Positions 26,999 through 37,030 of a DNA stretch of 64,000 bases are shown here, one piece after another. The position numbers and the translations under genes are program-made. Within the stretch, counting starts at the first letter, position 1; each line of letters begins with the position of its first letter. The notes under the pieces are model-generated. The model searched no databases and had not been told where the DNA came from. It saw only the letters and a list, made by a program, of their open reading frames with translations. The stretch is from Maribacter dokdonensis DSW-8 (GTDB lineage: Bacteria; Bacteroidota; Bacteroidia; Flavobacteriales; Flavobacteriaceae). Where the stretch lies: positions 496,001-560,000 of the forward strand of contig NZ_LDPE01000001.1 of assembly GCF_001447995.1 (NCBI RefSeq). Direction: 5' to 3'.

Positions 26999-28003
26999 TT
27001 ACCGAACCAACCTACCCGTTACATTTCCGGCAATAATATTATTCACCTCGCTCACCGTCGCAAAATTAACATCCCCTTCATACGTATGTTTTAAAGCACA
27101 TGCTGCGCTTGCAAATTCCATAGCCTTATAATCATCATATTGCTGAAGTCCGTAAATTAAGCCTGCAGCAAATGCATCTCCAGTCCCAATACGATCTACA
27201 ACATGTGTAATATCAATATCTTCAGTTTCCCTAAATTCTTGACCGTTCCACATTCTAGCTCTTATTTTGTGCCATGATGAATTTAAAGAAGTTCTAATTT
27301 TATCAAAAACTTTTTCAATACTCGGAAATTCAAGAATCAACTGTTTACTTGCTTTAATGAAATCTTCATTATCATAACCAAAGTTTGTTCCTAAAACTTC
27401 ATTAATTTCATTTACTCCGCCTATAAAAATGGTTGAGTAATTTAAAAGATTGATCAAAGCTTCTTTAGGATCTTGTCCATATTTCCAAAGTCCACTACGG
27501 TAAGTTGGATCTGCAGAAACCGCCATCCCTTTTTCTCTTGCCAGTTTTAAACCGTCTTTTAGCAAGTCATAAGCACCTTTTGACAGCGCAGGTGTTATAC
27601 CGGTCCAATGCATCCATTCACCATTCTCTAAAGCCGTTTGCCAATTTACCTTAGATGGTTCAATTTCTGAGAATGCCGAATGTGAACGGTTATAAGAGAT
27701 CATACTAGGTCTAATTACCGCACCTACTTCTAAAAAGTAAACGCCAAGAGGTCTTTTTGATTTTACGATAGCGGAAGTATCAACACCAAATTTTTGAATA
27801 TAGGTCATTGCCGTATCACCAATAAAATCATCTGAAACGGCACTAATATGCTTTACTTTTCCTCCAAAATTAGAAATGGATATACCAACGTTCAGTTCTG
27901 TTCCTCCAAAATAAAATTCCACAATATTAGATTGCACAAATTTCTTATTGCCGCGTGGTGATATTCGCATTAAAACTTCGCCAAATGTTATTATCTGTCC
28001 CAT
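26999..28003 (-). CDS. kdgK: PfkB-family sugar kinase, probable 2-keto-3-deoxygluconate kinase
   Basis: 334 aa of the ribokinase/PfkB family. N-terminal FGEVLMRISP and YFGGTELNVG (substrate GG motif), and the C-terminal signature DRIGTGDAFAAG with the catalytic Asp near residue 276. The start and overall sequence resemble KDG kinases of alginate-degrading flavobacteria, which phosphorylate KDG made from alginate or pectin monomers before KDPG aldolase. Substrate is inferred partly from the PL7 lyase at the left edge. It stands alone, not in a visible polysaccharide utilisation operon. Confidence 0.8.
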   Translation of the reverse strand: MGQIITFGEVLMRISPRGNKKFVQSNIVEFYFGGTELNVGISISNFGGKVKHISAVSDDFIGDTAMTYIQKFGVDTSAIVKSKRPLGVYFLEVGAVIRPSMISYNRSHSAFSEIEPSKVNWQTALENGEWMHWTGITPALSKGAYDLLKDGLKLAREKGMAVSADPTYRSGLWKYGQDPKEALINLLNYSTIFIGGVNEINEVLGTNFGYDNEDFIKASKQLILEFPSIEKVFDKIRTSLNSSWHKIRARMWNGQEFRETEDIDITHVVDRIGTGDAFAAGLIYGLQQYDDYKAMEFASAACALKHTYEGDVNFATVSEVNNIIAGNVTGRLVR

Positions 28004-28185
28004 AAAATAATTTTAATCCTAAAATAACCAATGATTATCAAAAAACTATAGTTCCAAAAAAATATATCAAAACTAGGCTGAAATGAGACATAACTTCCTG
28101 TTTGCATAAACACTGCGGTTACTTTTATAATTCATTTAGATATTTTTAAATGCAACCTTTGTACATATTTATTTACTTTGTTTAT

Positions 28186-28827
28186 ATGGCGCACTCCCTT
28201 AAACACGAATGGCGAAAAAAAGAAAAGAATATTTACCTTCCCAAAAAGGAACCTGTACTTATTACCATTCCGCAATTTCAATATATCACGATTAAGGGTT
28301 CTGGTAACCCTAACAGCAAACTTTTTCAAGAACACATACAAGCTTTATACAGTACGGCTTACACAATTAAAATGAACCTAAAACAAATGGAACTATTACC
28401 AAACAATTATATGGATTGGACAGTTTACCCTTTAGAAGGTTTTTGGGACATCTCTGAAAAAGCAAAATTAAATTTCACCGGAGAAATCAATAAAGATGAA
28501 TTGGTTTTTGAGTTAATGATACGGCAACCCGCTTTCATTACAAGTAATTTCTTTTATGAAATGCTTGAACTTGTAAAGAATAAAAAGCCTCAAAAAGTGC
28601 TTGACAAGGTAAAATTCAAGACAATTGATGAAGGTGATTGTATTCAAATGTTGCACATGGGCAGTTTTGACAAGGAAGACGAAACATTTAAAATAATGGA
28701 AACATATGCCAAGAATAAAGGGCTTAAGAGAAAATCTAAAATTCACAAAGAAATCTACTTGTCCGATTTCAGGAAAACGCCTGAAAGTAAGCTAAAAACA
28801 GTATTACGGTTTACAACCGAACCTTAA
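28186..28827 (+). CDS. GyrI-like small-molecule-binding domain protein
   Basis: About 213 aa. The body resembles the GyrI-like/effector-binding fold; recognisable parts are YPLEGFWDIS, an early PQFQYITIKGSG and a late IHKEIYLSDFRKT. There is no DNA-binding domain, so it may act as a stand-alone ligand binder or hydrolase. The frame opens at ATG 28150, but the second ATG at 28186 (MAHSLKHEWRKK) gives a soluble start like relatives, while the upstream extension is an unlikely hydrophobic stretch. Confidence 0.75.
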   Translation: MAHSLKHEWRKKEKNIYLPKKEPVLITIPQFQYITIKGSGNPNSKLFQEHIQALYSTAYTIKMNLKQMELLPNNYMDWTVYPLEGFWDISEKAKLNFTGEINKDELVFELMIRQPAFITSNFFYEMLELVKNKKPQKVLDKVKFKTIDEGDCIQMLHMGSFDKEDETFKIMETYAKNKGLKRKSKIHKEIYLSDFRKTPESKLKTVLRFTTEP

Positions 28828-28946
28828 ATCTCAACAGAAAGTAGTAAATATCAAATTTTTATTAAACTTAAAAATGCACACAACATAATTAAAAAATTGC
28901 TCACATCTTTGTATCTTAAAGTATTCATCATCAATCCATCCTTAAA

Positions 28947-29987
28947 ATGCCTGTAAAACCATTTCCACTTAGTGTTATACTTTTATTATTTAATATGGTT
29001 GCTGGTCAAACCAAAATATCAGAAGAACAATTTATAACCATTGGTGGTATTGAACAATGGATTACCATTAACGGCAATGACATCACCAATCCAATTATTT
29101 TATTTGTACACGGTGGACCGGGTAGTACAATGAGCCATTACAAAGACGAGCCATTTACCAATTGGGAAAAAGAGTTCACCCTTGTACATTGGGACCAACG
29201 CGGGGCCGGCAAAACATTTGGAAAAAATGCTCCTGAAGAAGTCAATGAAACATTTTATCAGAACAACCCGCTTTCCATTGCAGAAATGACCGAGGATGGT
29301 ATTGCGGTCTCTACATACTTACTTGAGCGCTTTAACAAAAATAAAATCATACTAATAGGTACCTCTTGGGGATCAATCCTTGGTACCTTAATGGCTCAAA
29401 AGAATCCTAATTTATTTCATGCGTATATTGGCCATGCACAATTTGTCCACTTTTCAGAAAACATTAAAAACGCCTATTCAGAAGTGTACCAAATAGCACA
29501 AACAAAAAAAGATGAATCCATAATTTTAAAACTTAAAGATTTAGGACAACCTCCTTATTCAAAAGCCAAAACCTATGGTCAACTATTACGTATAACCAAA
29601 CAGTATGAAAAAGAAAACGCTGCCCCTGCTCCAACTTCATGGTTCAAAATAGACCCTGCATATGAAAACAACCAAGACAGTAAAGACCGCTACAACGGAG
29701 ATGATTATTCATTTTTAAACCTTGTTGGCGATGTGGATCTTGGTATAAAATCAATGGTTCAGGACATTAATTTCAACAAAACGGCACAATCTTTTCACCT
29801 ACCTGTCATCTTAATACAAGGTGAAGGTGATATTCTTTGTTCAAAAAAATTAAATCAATCTTATTTTGAAAAAATCAGGGCTCCAAAAAAAGAATATGTT
29901 TTAGTCTCCAATGCAGCCCATGGTTTAAACGAAGCTATTGTTAAAAAACAATATGAAATCTTAAAATCACTTTATATCCAGAAATAA
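28947..29987 (+). CDS. Exported alpha/beta hydrolase, proline iminopeptidase-like
   Basis: 346 aa with an N-terminal signal peptide ending near VAGQ. HGGPGSTMSHY (oxyanion) and WDQRGAGKTFG are the marks of the proline-iminopeptidase (S33) group. The nucleophile is Ser140 in GTSWGS, and the late NAAHGLNEA gives the His. Likely a periplasmic peptidase or esterase; the exact substrate is uncertain. Confidence 0.82.
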   Translation: MPVKPFPLSVILLLFNMVAGQTKISEEQFITIGGIEQWITINGNDITNPIILFVHGGPGSTMSHYKDEPFTNWEKEFTLVHWDQRGAGKTFGKNAPEEVNETFYQNNPLSIAEMTEDGIAVSTYLLERFNKNKIILIGTSWGSILGTLMAQKNPNLFHAYIGHAQFVHFSENIKNAYSEVYQIAQTKKDESIILKLKDLGQPPYSKAKTYGQLLRITKQYEKENAAPAPTSWFKIDPAYENNQDSKDRYNGDDYSFLNLVGDVDLGIKSMVQDINFNKTAQSFHLPVILIQGEGDILCSKKLNQSYFEKIRAPKKEYVLVSNAAHGLNEAIVKKQYEILKSLYIQK

Positions 29988-30006
29988 CATATTTCCATTG
30001 AGCAGC

Positions 30007-30537
30007 TTATTTGCTCCCCTTATCACCCACAAAATGATCGCTTTTAGCTTTAAACAACACATTAAAGGTTGTTAAACTGCCATAGATACGGGTAATGTAT
30101 TGTTGAAGATCTATCTTCTCTTGATCATCTAAATTTTTACTGGAATTTATTTTTTGCTCCATAACCCGTATACGATCACGAACCATCACTATTTTATGAA
30201 AAAAAGTATTTATAGGTATCTCTTTATTACTTAAACCAGCCTCACCTGGTTCTAATATTAAATTACCACCTTTCCATTTATCGGCTATGGCAACACGCTG
30301 GGTAGCGTCGCTCCATTTTTGTAAAATGGAGACCAATGAACTTTCCACGTCAAAAAAACTTACAGTATCCACTTCATTTTCAATTGCCTCGATTACCTCG
30401 TAGTCAGAATCTATATCAATAGCTTCTAAACCACTATCCATAAATGTCACCCAATACATACTACTGGATACGTTTGTAATTACACCATTACCAAATTCCG
30501 TATGTGATATTCTAGAGCCTATTCCTAATATTTTCAT
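30007..30537 (-). CDS. Conserved flavobacterial hypothetical protein with N-terminal Tudor-like motif
   Basis: About 176 aa from ATG 30537 (TTG 30546 also in frame). The first 50 residues (GIGSRISHTEFGNGVITN) resemble a small SH3/Tudor-type barrel seen at the ends of helicases and other nucleic-acid proteins. The rest is helical with KWKGGNLILEPG and a conserved LQQYITRIYGSLTTFN block. I recall this as a conserved hypothetical in the family, with no assigned function. Confidence 0.6.
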   Translation of the reverse strand: MKILGIGSRISHTEFGNGVITNVSSSMYWVTFMDSGLEAIDIDSDYEVIEAIENEVDTVSFFDVESSLVSILQKWSDATQRVAIADKWKGGNLILEPGEAGLSNKEIPINTFFHKIVMVRDRIRVMEQKINSSKNLDDQEKIDLQQYITRIYGSLTTFNVLFKAKSDHFVGDKGSK

Positions 30538-30699
30538 TGTTTTCAACTTTTATGCATCGCTAATTTAAGATCAGTTTTGATGATCAGCAAATAAGAACTT
30601 ACTTTTTACAACCAATGAAGTCAATATTGATTTTTTGTTATCTAGTCTACTTCATGTACATTTAGTGACAATATTTGTACACAACCTTAATCCATCAAC

Positions 30700-31743
30700 A
30701 TGAAAAATATAATGGCAATTGCCTTTTTTAGTTTTCTATTTATTTCTTGCGGAGAAAAAAAGAAAGAAATAGCCGAACATATACAGTCACCTAAAAAAAT
30801 AAAAGCCCTTGTTATTGACGGACAGAACAACCATTACGTGTGGCCAAAAACAACGATGATGATAAAGGACTATTTAGAACAGACCAATTTATTTGCAGTA
30901 GATATTGAAAGAATGGACTCTATATGGTTAGGAATAAAATATAATAAAACACGCCCCGAAGCTTATGAATCTTTTATTGAGACCTACCCTTTGAAAGATA
31001 AAACATATCAAACTTCTCACAGCCCTATTAAAACATCGGACTTTTCATTCAATTTTGACAATTATGACGTTATCATTTCCAACCTTGGTGCCGATTCTCC
31101 TTTATGGCCCGTTAAAACTAGGGTAGCTTTTGAAAGTTATATGAAAAATGGCGGAGGACTTGTGGTTATACATGCTGCAGATAATGCATGGGGAGAATGG
31201 GAAGAATATAATAAAATGATCGGATTAGGTGCATGGGGTGGCCGTGATGAAAAATCAGGACCTTACGTATACTATAATGAACAAGGAGAAATTATAAAAG
31301 ATACCGTAGTTGGTGTTTGCGGTTCTCATGGACCAGAATACGAATTTCAAATTACTACAAGGGCAGCGGAACATCCTATCATGAAAGGTTTACCTGAAAA
31401 ATGGTTGCACACACCAGATGAAATGTACGAACGTATGAGAGGACCATTTGAAAATGCTACTATACTAGCCACGGCATATGCCGATGTTGAAAAGAATGCT
31501 CCACCCTGGGACCCCAATGTTCCCGGCTTAGGACAACACGTACCACAATTAATGGCTATTAATTATGGCAAGGGTCGTGTTTTTCACTCCACACTAGGAC
31601 ACTTTGATTATTCTATGGAATGTACAGGCTTTATAACTACGCTTCAACGAGGATCTGAATGGGCGGCAACGGGAGTAGTAACACAGGAAATCCCTAAAGA
31701 TTTCCCTTCAGCCGATGCCTCAAATTCTAGACCTTGGAAATAA
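30700..31743 (+). CDS. ThuA domain-containing lipoprotein
   Basis: 347 aa. Lipobox LFISCG. The ThuA-like glutamine-amidotransferase-type fold covers the rest: KALVIDGQNNHYVW at the start, GGGLVVIHAADNAWGEW in the middle and YGKGRVFHSTLGH near the end. ThuA-like domains are widespread in sugar catabolism loci of Bacteroidota, with no settled reaction. Convergent with the next gene, 11 nt apart. Confidence 0.82.
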   Translation: MKNIMAIAFFSFLFISCGEKKKEIAEHIQSPKKIKALVIDGQNNHYVWPKTTMMIKDYLEQTNLFAVDIERMDSIWLGIKYNKTRPEAYESFIETYPLKDKTYQTSHSPIKTSDFSFNFDNYDVIISNLGADSPLWPVKTRVAFESYMKNGGGLVVIHAADNAWGEWEEYNKMIGLGAWGGRDEKSGPYVYYNEQGEIIKDTVVGVCGSHGPEYEFQITTRAAEHPIMKGLPEKWLHTPDEMYERMRGPFENATILATAYADVEKNAPPWDPNVPGLGQHVPQLMAINYGKGRVFHSTLGHFDYSMECTGFITTLQRGSEWAATGVVTQEIPKDFPSADASNSRPWK

Positions 31744-31754
31744 CATATAATTAT

Positions 31755-32222
31755 TTATTCTGAAACCGGATCACAGTCCTCTCTTCTTCTGGAATCTATT
31801 AGGTAGATTATTTTCCAGGCATCTTTCTCTTTAAACAACTGAAATGAATTAACACCACAATGACTGAATTCACCTTTGTACCAAAATTCGTACGGAGCCC
31901 AAACATGGGCCATGCCGCCATCTATTTGAATTTTGTAGTCTAGTACTTTTTCGTGAAAGGTAATGGAATCAGGCGTGGTAATCATAAAATTAATTATGTC
32001 ATTAAAGTTATTATCCCGAATACTCATTCTACCCAGCACATTTAAATTTACAGTTTGCATTTTAAGATCGGGGTCAACAACGCCTTTCATGGCAAATTCA
32101 TTTTTGCCATTAAAAGCATAAAAAAAAGTCTCAACGGCATACTTAACCTTTACCTCTTCGTCTATTTGCGCATTTACTACATTTATCATAAAAAGCATCA
32201 ATAGCAAAGAGAAATATTTCAT
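31755..32222 (-). CDS. Exported NTF2/SnoaL-like protein
   Basis: 155 aa with a signal peptide (cleavage near VNAQ). The remainder fits the cone-shaped NTF2-like fold, with AVETFFYAFNGKN, GGMAHVWAPYEFWYKG and SFQLFKEKDAWKIIYL as in DUF4440/SnoaL-like proteins. Function unknown; a ligand-binding or catalytic pocket is possible. Confidence 0.72.
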   Translation of the reverse strand: MKYFSLLLMLFMINVVNAQIDEEVKVKYAVETFFYAFNGKNEFAMKGVVDPDLKMQTVNLNVLGRMSIRDNNFNDIINFMITTPDSITFHEKVLDYKIQIDGGMAHVWAPYEFWYKGEFSHCGVNSFQLFKEKDAWKIIYLIDSRRREDCDPVSE

Positions 32223-32358
32223 TGGGATTCTTTTGAAAAGTTATTTACGGTAAAAATAGGTAAAATATGAATGATGACTTTTCAAATGGATTCTAATTAG
32301 CGAGTGCTTAGTCTCATTAAAACTCCTTACTTTTATGGCGCAAAACCAAAATTAAGTT

Positions 32359-33177
32359 ATGTCAACAGCTAAAAAAGAATACAAAAGAGTTACGGTCAAA
32401 TCTTTAGTGGATATGAAGAAGAACGGAGAAAAAATCTCCATGCTTACAGCATATGACTATTCAATGGCCAAAATTGTAGATGCTGCCAAAGTCGATGTTA
32501 TTTTGGTTGGTGATTCTGCCAGTAATGTCATGGCGGGTCATGAAACTACTTTACCTATCACTTTAGATCAAATGATTTATCATGCTTCTTCTGTTATTAG
32601 GGCTATTGACCGTGCGTTAGTGGTTGTAGATTTACCTTTTGGAAGCTACCAAAGCGACCCTAAAGAAGCTTTGCGATCGGCAATTAGAATTATGAAAGAA
32701 AGTGGTGCACATGCTGTAAAGCTTGAGGGTGGTGCAGAAATTAAGGAATCCGTTAAAAGAATACTTGCAGCCGGTATTCCGGTAATGGGCCATTTGGGCC
32801 TTACACCACAATCCATCTATAAGTTTGGAACATATACCGTTCGTGCCAAAGAAGAGGAAGAAGCAGAGAAATTAATGGAAGATGCCAAACTACTTCAAAA
32901 ACTGGGTTGCTTTGGTATAGTTCTAGAAAAAATACCTGCAATGCTCACAAAGCAAGTCTCTGAAAATTTGACCATACCTACCATAGGTATCGGTGGTGGT
33001 AAATATGCAGATGGTCAGGTATTGGTTGTTCATGATCTTTTAGGAATGACACATGAATTCAACCCACGTTTTTTACGTAGATATATGAATCTTTATGAAG
33101 AAATGGGAAATGCCATCTCCAATTATGTCAGTGATGTAAAAAGTCAAGATTTCCCTAATGATGACGAGCAATACTAA
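32359..33177 (+). CDS. panB: 3-methyl-2-oxobutanoate hydroxymethyltransferase
   Basis: 272 aa, full length. Catalyses the first committed step of pantothenate synthesis, adding a hydroxymethyl group from 5,10-methylene-THF to ketoisovalerate. Signatures are [31 protein letters not shown] (metal-binding Asp), [20 protein letters not shown] and [17 protein letters not shown]. Followed after 18 nt by a pseudouridine synthase gene, so an operon is likely. It depends on one-carbon units that glyA in the same window helps supply. Confidence 0.97.
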   Translation: MSTAKKEYKRVTVKSLVDMKKNGEKISMLTAYDYSMAKIVDAAKVDVILVGDSASNVMAGHETTLPITLDQMIYHASSVIRAIDRALVVVDLPFGSYQSDPKEALRSAIRIMKESGAHAVKLEGGAEIKESVKRILAAGIPVMGHLGLTPQSIYKFGTYTVRAKEEEEAEKLMEDAKLLQKLGCFGIVLEKIPAMLTKQVSENLTIPTIGIGGGKYADGQVLVVHDLLGMTHEFNPRFLRRYMNLYEEMGNAISNYVSDVKSQDFPNDDEQY

Positions 33178-33195
33178 TTATTATCATCATATTCT

Positions 33196-33894
33196 TTGTC
33201 AAAAAAAACACATTCTACCGTAGACAATCTTCAAGTACTTTTTGAAGACAATCACCTTATCATCATTAATAAGCGACCTGGTGATATTGTACAGGGCGAC
33301 AAAACCGGAGACCAACCTCTTAGCGATACCGTTAAGGCATATTTAAAAATTAAATACAATAAACCTGGTAATGTATATTTAGGTGTAGTTCATCGTTTAG
33401 ATAGACCTACATCTGGTATTGTGGTGTTCGCAAAGACATCAAAAGCGCTACCAAGATTAAATAAGATGTTTGCTGAAAAAGATGCAAAGAAAACATACTG
33501 GGCAATTGTTAAAAATAACCCTAAAGAACCGGAAAAAAGGCTGGTTCACTGGATGAAAAGAAATACAAAGCAAAATAAATCTTACGCAAACAATAAAGAG
33601 GTTCCCGATAGTAAAAAAGCGATGCTTACCTACAGAACCATAAAAAAGCTTAACCATTACTTTCTTTTGCAGATTGATTTGGAAACAGGTAGACACCACC
33701 AAATTAGATCACAATTAAGCGCTATTGGCTCGCCAATTAAGGGCGATTTAAAATATGGTTTCAATAGAAGTAATGATGATGGCAGTATACATTTACACGC
33801 CAGAAAATTACGTTTAACACATCCTGTAAAAAAAAAACCTTTAGAGATCATTGCCCCACCACCAAATGACCCTATTTGGAATGCATGTCTTTAA
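33196..33894 (+). CDS. RluA family RNA pseudouridine synthase
   Basis: 232 aa. The catalytic motif HRLDRPTSGIVVFAKT holds the essential Asp; ETGRHHQIR is the second conserved block. No S4 domain is present, so the enzyme resembles short RluA members that modify rRNA or tRNA uridines. Starts at TTG 33196, 18 nt after panB; the N-terminal QVLFEDNHLIIINKRPGD block confirms the register. Confidence 0.9.
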   Translation: MSKKTHSTVDNLQVLFEDNHLIIINKRPGDIVQGDKTGDQPLSDTVKAYLKIKYNKPGNVYLGVVHRLDRPTSGIVVFAKTSKALPRLNKMFAEKDAKKTYWAIVKNNPKEPEKRLVHWMKRNTKQNKSYANNKEVPDSKKAMLTYRTIKKLNHYFLLQIDLETGRHHQIRSQLSAIGSPIKGDLKYGFNRSNDDGSIHLHARKLRLTHPVKKKPLEIIAPPPNDPIWNACL

Positions 33895-33919
33895 TTTCAC
33901 TATTTTTAAGGAAAACACT

Positions 33920-34459
33920 ATGACCATGATAAAGAAATTATCGATTTTAAGCGTTTTCTTACTAATTACGTCTTGCAGCAGCTATAATTCAATTGATTCA
34001 TTCTACAACGCGCACAAAAACGATAATCAGGTTACAGCGATTAGAGTACCACAATTTATGCTTACCATGATCAGTGAAATTTCACCAGAAATGAAAGCTA
34101 TGGTAGGTAACACTAAAGATTTAAGATATATGCAATTCCCTAGTACAACTACTAGTCGCACTCAATTTTTAAATCAGCAGATGAATGGTATTACCGGAAA
34201 TTCATTCATAGAGATATTTCGTAAGAACGATGAACTTAAACGAAATGTAGTATCTGTTCGTGAAAGAAAAAATTTAGTCAAGGAAATACTGATTTACAAT
34301 AACAACAACCAAACCGGGTCCTTTTTATATTTCAATGGAGATTTTGATCCTGCAAAGGTTAGGGAAATGGCAAAAAACGAGCAATTCACCAAATTTGGAG
34401 ATAATATCATTAATCAATTTGGAGCAAGTACACCTGGCATCAACTCCCAGAACAAATAA
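33920..34459 (+). CDS. DUF4252 lipoprotein
   Basis: About 179 aa. Starts MTMIKKLS after an AAGGAAA purine stretch at 33908-33914; lipobox LLITSC. The body matches DUF4252 proteins of Bacteroidota, with IRVPQFMLTMI, LRYMQFPS and a late NNNNQTGSFLYFNGDF. Function unknown. The frame is open further upstream over the rluA-type gene end, but that segment has no signal peptide and is rejected. Ends 5 nt from the convergent transporter gene. Confidence 0.78.
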   Translation: MTMIKKLSILSVFLLITSCSSYNSIDSFYNAHKNDNQVTAIRVPQFMLTMISEISPEMKAMVGNTKDLRYMQFPSTTTSRTQFLNQQMNGITGNSFIEIFRKNDELKRNVVSVRERKNLVKEILIYNNNNQTGSFLYFNGDFDPAKVREMAKNEQFTKFGDNIINQFGASTPGINSQNK

Positions 34460-34464
34460 GTTAC

Positions 34465-35325
34465 TTAAGTAGCTTTTTTTGAACGTATACTTTCTATAAC
34501 CACAGAACTTAATATTAGTATACCTCCAATAATAGTTGTGCCCCTTGGTATTTCAGAAAGAAAAATTGCTCCTATTATAATCCCGTAAACAGGTTGAATA
34601 CTACTCAAAATACTTACCGTAGTAATATTAAAATGTTTAAATGTCATTAAAAATAAGGTATGCCCAATAGCTGTAGTCAATATAGCTAAGGCCACAAGCA
34701 CGTGCCACTGAGCCACAATGGCCTCTGAAGTGACCGTAAATAAAAATGGAAATAATATCACCCCAACTATTGCTGTTTGGTAGGTCATTAACATTGACCC
34801 ATTATACTTTGAAACTTTCTTTTTTAAAAGAATGTTTCTTAACGCATAGGCCAAAGCAGAAAACACACCAAAGCCTATAGCTATTGTATATGAATCTTCA
34901 AAATTTAAAGTTGGACTAAGAAAATACATTCCGGTTAATACCAGAACAGCAAGTAAAATATGTACCAGCTGAAATTTGGTTTTTAAGAGAAATGGTTCTA
35001 GCAAAGCCGTAATTACAGGATAAGTGAAAATAGACAGCATGCCAATGGCTACGTTGGATAATTTTAAAGCATAGAAATAGGCAATCCAATGAGTGCCCAT
35101 TAATAACCCACTTAATAAGATAACCCCTGTATCTTTTTTATATATTTTTAAACCAAACCCCTTCCATTTACAATACAAAAACAATGCAATAAATGCCAAA
35201 ATTGCCCGTGCACCTATTGCCACTGGCACCGGTAATTGTACATATCTACCCAATGCCCCCGATGTGGAAATAAACAGCATGGCCAAATTGATTTCCAATA
35301 AATGCTGAAAATGGTTATTTTTCAT
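34465..35325 (-). CDS. EamA/DMT superfamily permease
   Basis: 286 aa with ten predicted membrane helices in two homologous halves, each an EamA domain. Conserved features include GTHWIAYFYALKLSNVA in the first half and IQPVYGIIIGAIFLSE in the second. It is a drug/metabolite-type exporter or amino-acid exporter; substrate unknown. Located 15 nt after the upstream minus-strand helical-repeat gene, so the two likely share a transcript. Confidence 0.88.
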   Translation of the reverse strand: MKNNHFQHLLEINLAMLFISTSGALGRYVQLPVPVAIGARAILAFIALFLYCKWKGFGLKIYKKDTGVILLSGLLMGTHWIAYFYALKLSNVAIGMLSIFTYPVITALLEPFLLKTKFQLVHILLAVLVLTGMYFLSPTLNFEDSYTIAIGFGVFSALAYALRNILLKKKVSKYNGSMLMTYQTAIVGVILFPFLFTVTSEAIVAQWHVLVALAILTTAIGHTLFLMTFKHFNITTVSILSSIQPVYGIIIGAIFLSEIPRGTTIIGGILILSSVVIESIRSKKAT

Positions 35326-35340
35326 TTACTCATCACTTCC

Positions 35341-36885
35341 CTATCGTGTTCTTGCCAAGGCTTTTTCACGTATAATTTCTGAAACTGACTTATTCTGTAG
35401 GTGACTTTCTAACCAAGACAGGATATCTAAATATAAAAATGCTCTTTTCTCATATGGATGATGCTCATATTTTTTAAGCTCCGTATACAATTTCTGAAAC
35501 TCTGCCCTCAATTGGTTTGGATAAATACCACCAAGACTTCTTAAGAACTTTATCATCTCCTTTTGTACGGCATGCATATCGTTCATTTTTAAAAGAAACT
35601 TATATGTACTCTTTAATTGAATTTCCAAATGATAGTCCATACCTGCCTCATAATGGGCAACTAAACTTAAAACTCTAGCAAAGCACATTAAATCTTCGCG
35701 CATTTTTAAATTCTTGTTATCAATGATTTTTTTCAAGTATTGAATACACGTTTTATTGTCACCAATTCCAAAATACAGACATGCTATTTTATAATACAGT
35801 ACCATTACATGATGCACATCTATTCTATCTCTGTGCTTGTTAATTCCGTATTCAATAATTTTTACCAAATACAATCCTTTTTCAAAGTTGCCTTCCAAAA
35901 AATGCAAATTCAATTTGTTGGCATTTAAATACATAAACGCTAATGAATTGATATTGTCGTTATCTGGAAAGTTCTTTTCCTTGATGGTAGTTTCTAAACG
36001 CTCAAGCACTTCTTTGAATTGAGAACTATATTGTACGTAAAAAAGAGATTCCAGTAAATAATGATTGCCTTTTAAAAAGAATACCGGGTTTAAATAGATC
36101 ATATCTTTATGATCATAAAAAAGATCTACCCATTTGCTCGCATATTTAAAACAAGATAAGAAGTCTTGCGTTAAAAAACTGTACCATAAGTGGGCCTTGT
36201 ACAACCATAATTTTTCCCTAAAACCTAAGTCTTCTATGTTATACAGCGGCAAATGGTCGTTAAAATAGGTTTTTACCTTTTGAAAATCCTCATTACTTCT
36301 AACGTAGCCAACCTTTAACATCATCCCATAAAGTTGTAATGAAAGGTTAGATAGCTTACTGGTCATAACATTATGCCCAGACAATTCTTTTGCCTGTATT
36401 GCAAGTTCATCTGCACGGTCAGGAATACTACGGGTTATATATTGCGTTTCAATGATTTTTTCCAACTCAACTATTTCATAGGCAATATTCTTCTCTTCAT
36501 TTTCAATAGCTATTGCTTTTACCTTATCCAATATTTTTAGGCTTTGTTTATAAAGACCTTTCTGATATAGAATTGTAGCAAAATCCAATTGTTCCCTTAT
36601 TTGAACCCTTATATTCTGGTTAACCGGATTTAATCTAAGGCTCACCAAAATCTGTTTATATAGATGAGCTTTTAGGTTAGAAAGCTGAGCTTTTTTAACA
36701 ATCCCACTTTCTAGTATTGTTTTCTCATCATATTGTTTAATTTTATCCAATAAATTGAACAGAGCTAAAAATTTGGCATCGGTATTCACTCCTAATCTAC
36801 CCACGTAAAGCTTAAATTGACGCTTCTCAGATTTAGAAAGTGATTTAACCAGAACGAACAAAGCATCTTTATGCGCATTTGTCAT
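35341..36885 (-). CDS. Conserved flavobacterial alpha-helical (TPR-like) hypothetical protein
   Basis: 514 aa, soluble, almost entirely helical. N-terminal KSLSKSEKRQFKLYVGRLG is followed by paired helices of TPR-like length (for example YQKGLYKQSLKILDKV and FEKGLYLVKIIEYG). No signal peptide or catalytic motif seen. The gene faces away from leuA with about 145 nt between starts. A scaffold or regulatory role is possible but unproven. Confidence 0.65.
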   Translation of the reverse strand: MTNAHKDALFVLVKSLSKSEKRQFKLYVGRLGVNTDAKFLALFNLLDKIKQYDEKTILESGIVKKAQLSNLKAHLYKQILVSLRLNPVNQNIRVQIREQLDFATILYQKGLYKQSLKILDKVKAIAIENEEKNIAYEIVELEKIIETQYITRSIPDRADELAIQAKELSGHNVMTSKLSNLSLQLYGMMLKVGYVRSNEDFQKVKTYFNDHLPLYNIEDLGFREKLWLYKAHLWYSFLTQDFLSCFKYASKWVDLFYDHKDMIYLNPVFFLKGNHYLLESLFYVQYSSQFKEVLERLETTIKEKNFPDNDNINSLAFMYLNANKLNLHFLEGNFEKGLYLVKIIEYGINKHRDRIDVHHVMVLYYKIACLYFGIGDNKTCIQYLKKIIDNKNLKMREDLMCFARVLSLVAHYEAGMDYHLEIQLKSTYKFLLKMNDMHAVQKEMIKFLRSLGGIYPNQLRAEFQKLYTELKKYEHHPYEKRAFLYLDILSWLESHLQNKSVSEIIREKALARTR

Positions 36886-37030
36886 CGTAAAAATAATAGT
36901 TTAAAGAATTGTAATTCAATGTTTTATATACCTAAAAAACTGACTTAACGTTGTAAACATGTTCACAAAATTAGTATGTTTTGTGTTTTAGGTTATATAT
37001 TCGTTTGACGAGTAAAACTACGTAAATTAT

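Noticed and set aside
34456..34475. Palindromic AAGTTACTTAAGTAGCTT as a terminator between DUF4252 and EamA genes
   Set aside because: It overlaps both gene ends, is AT-rich with no GC core, and would form only a weak hairpin.
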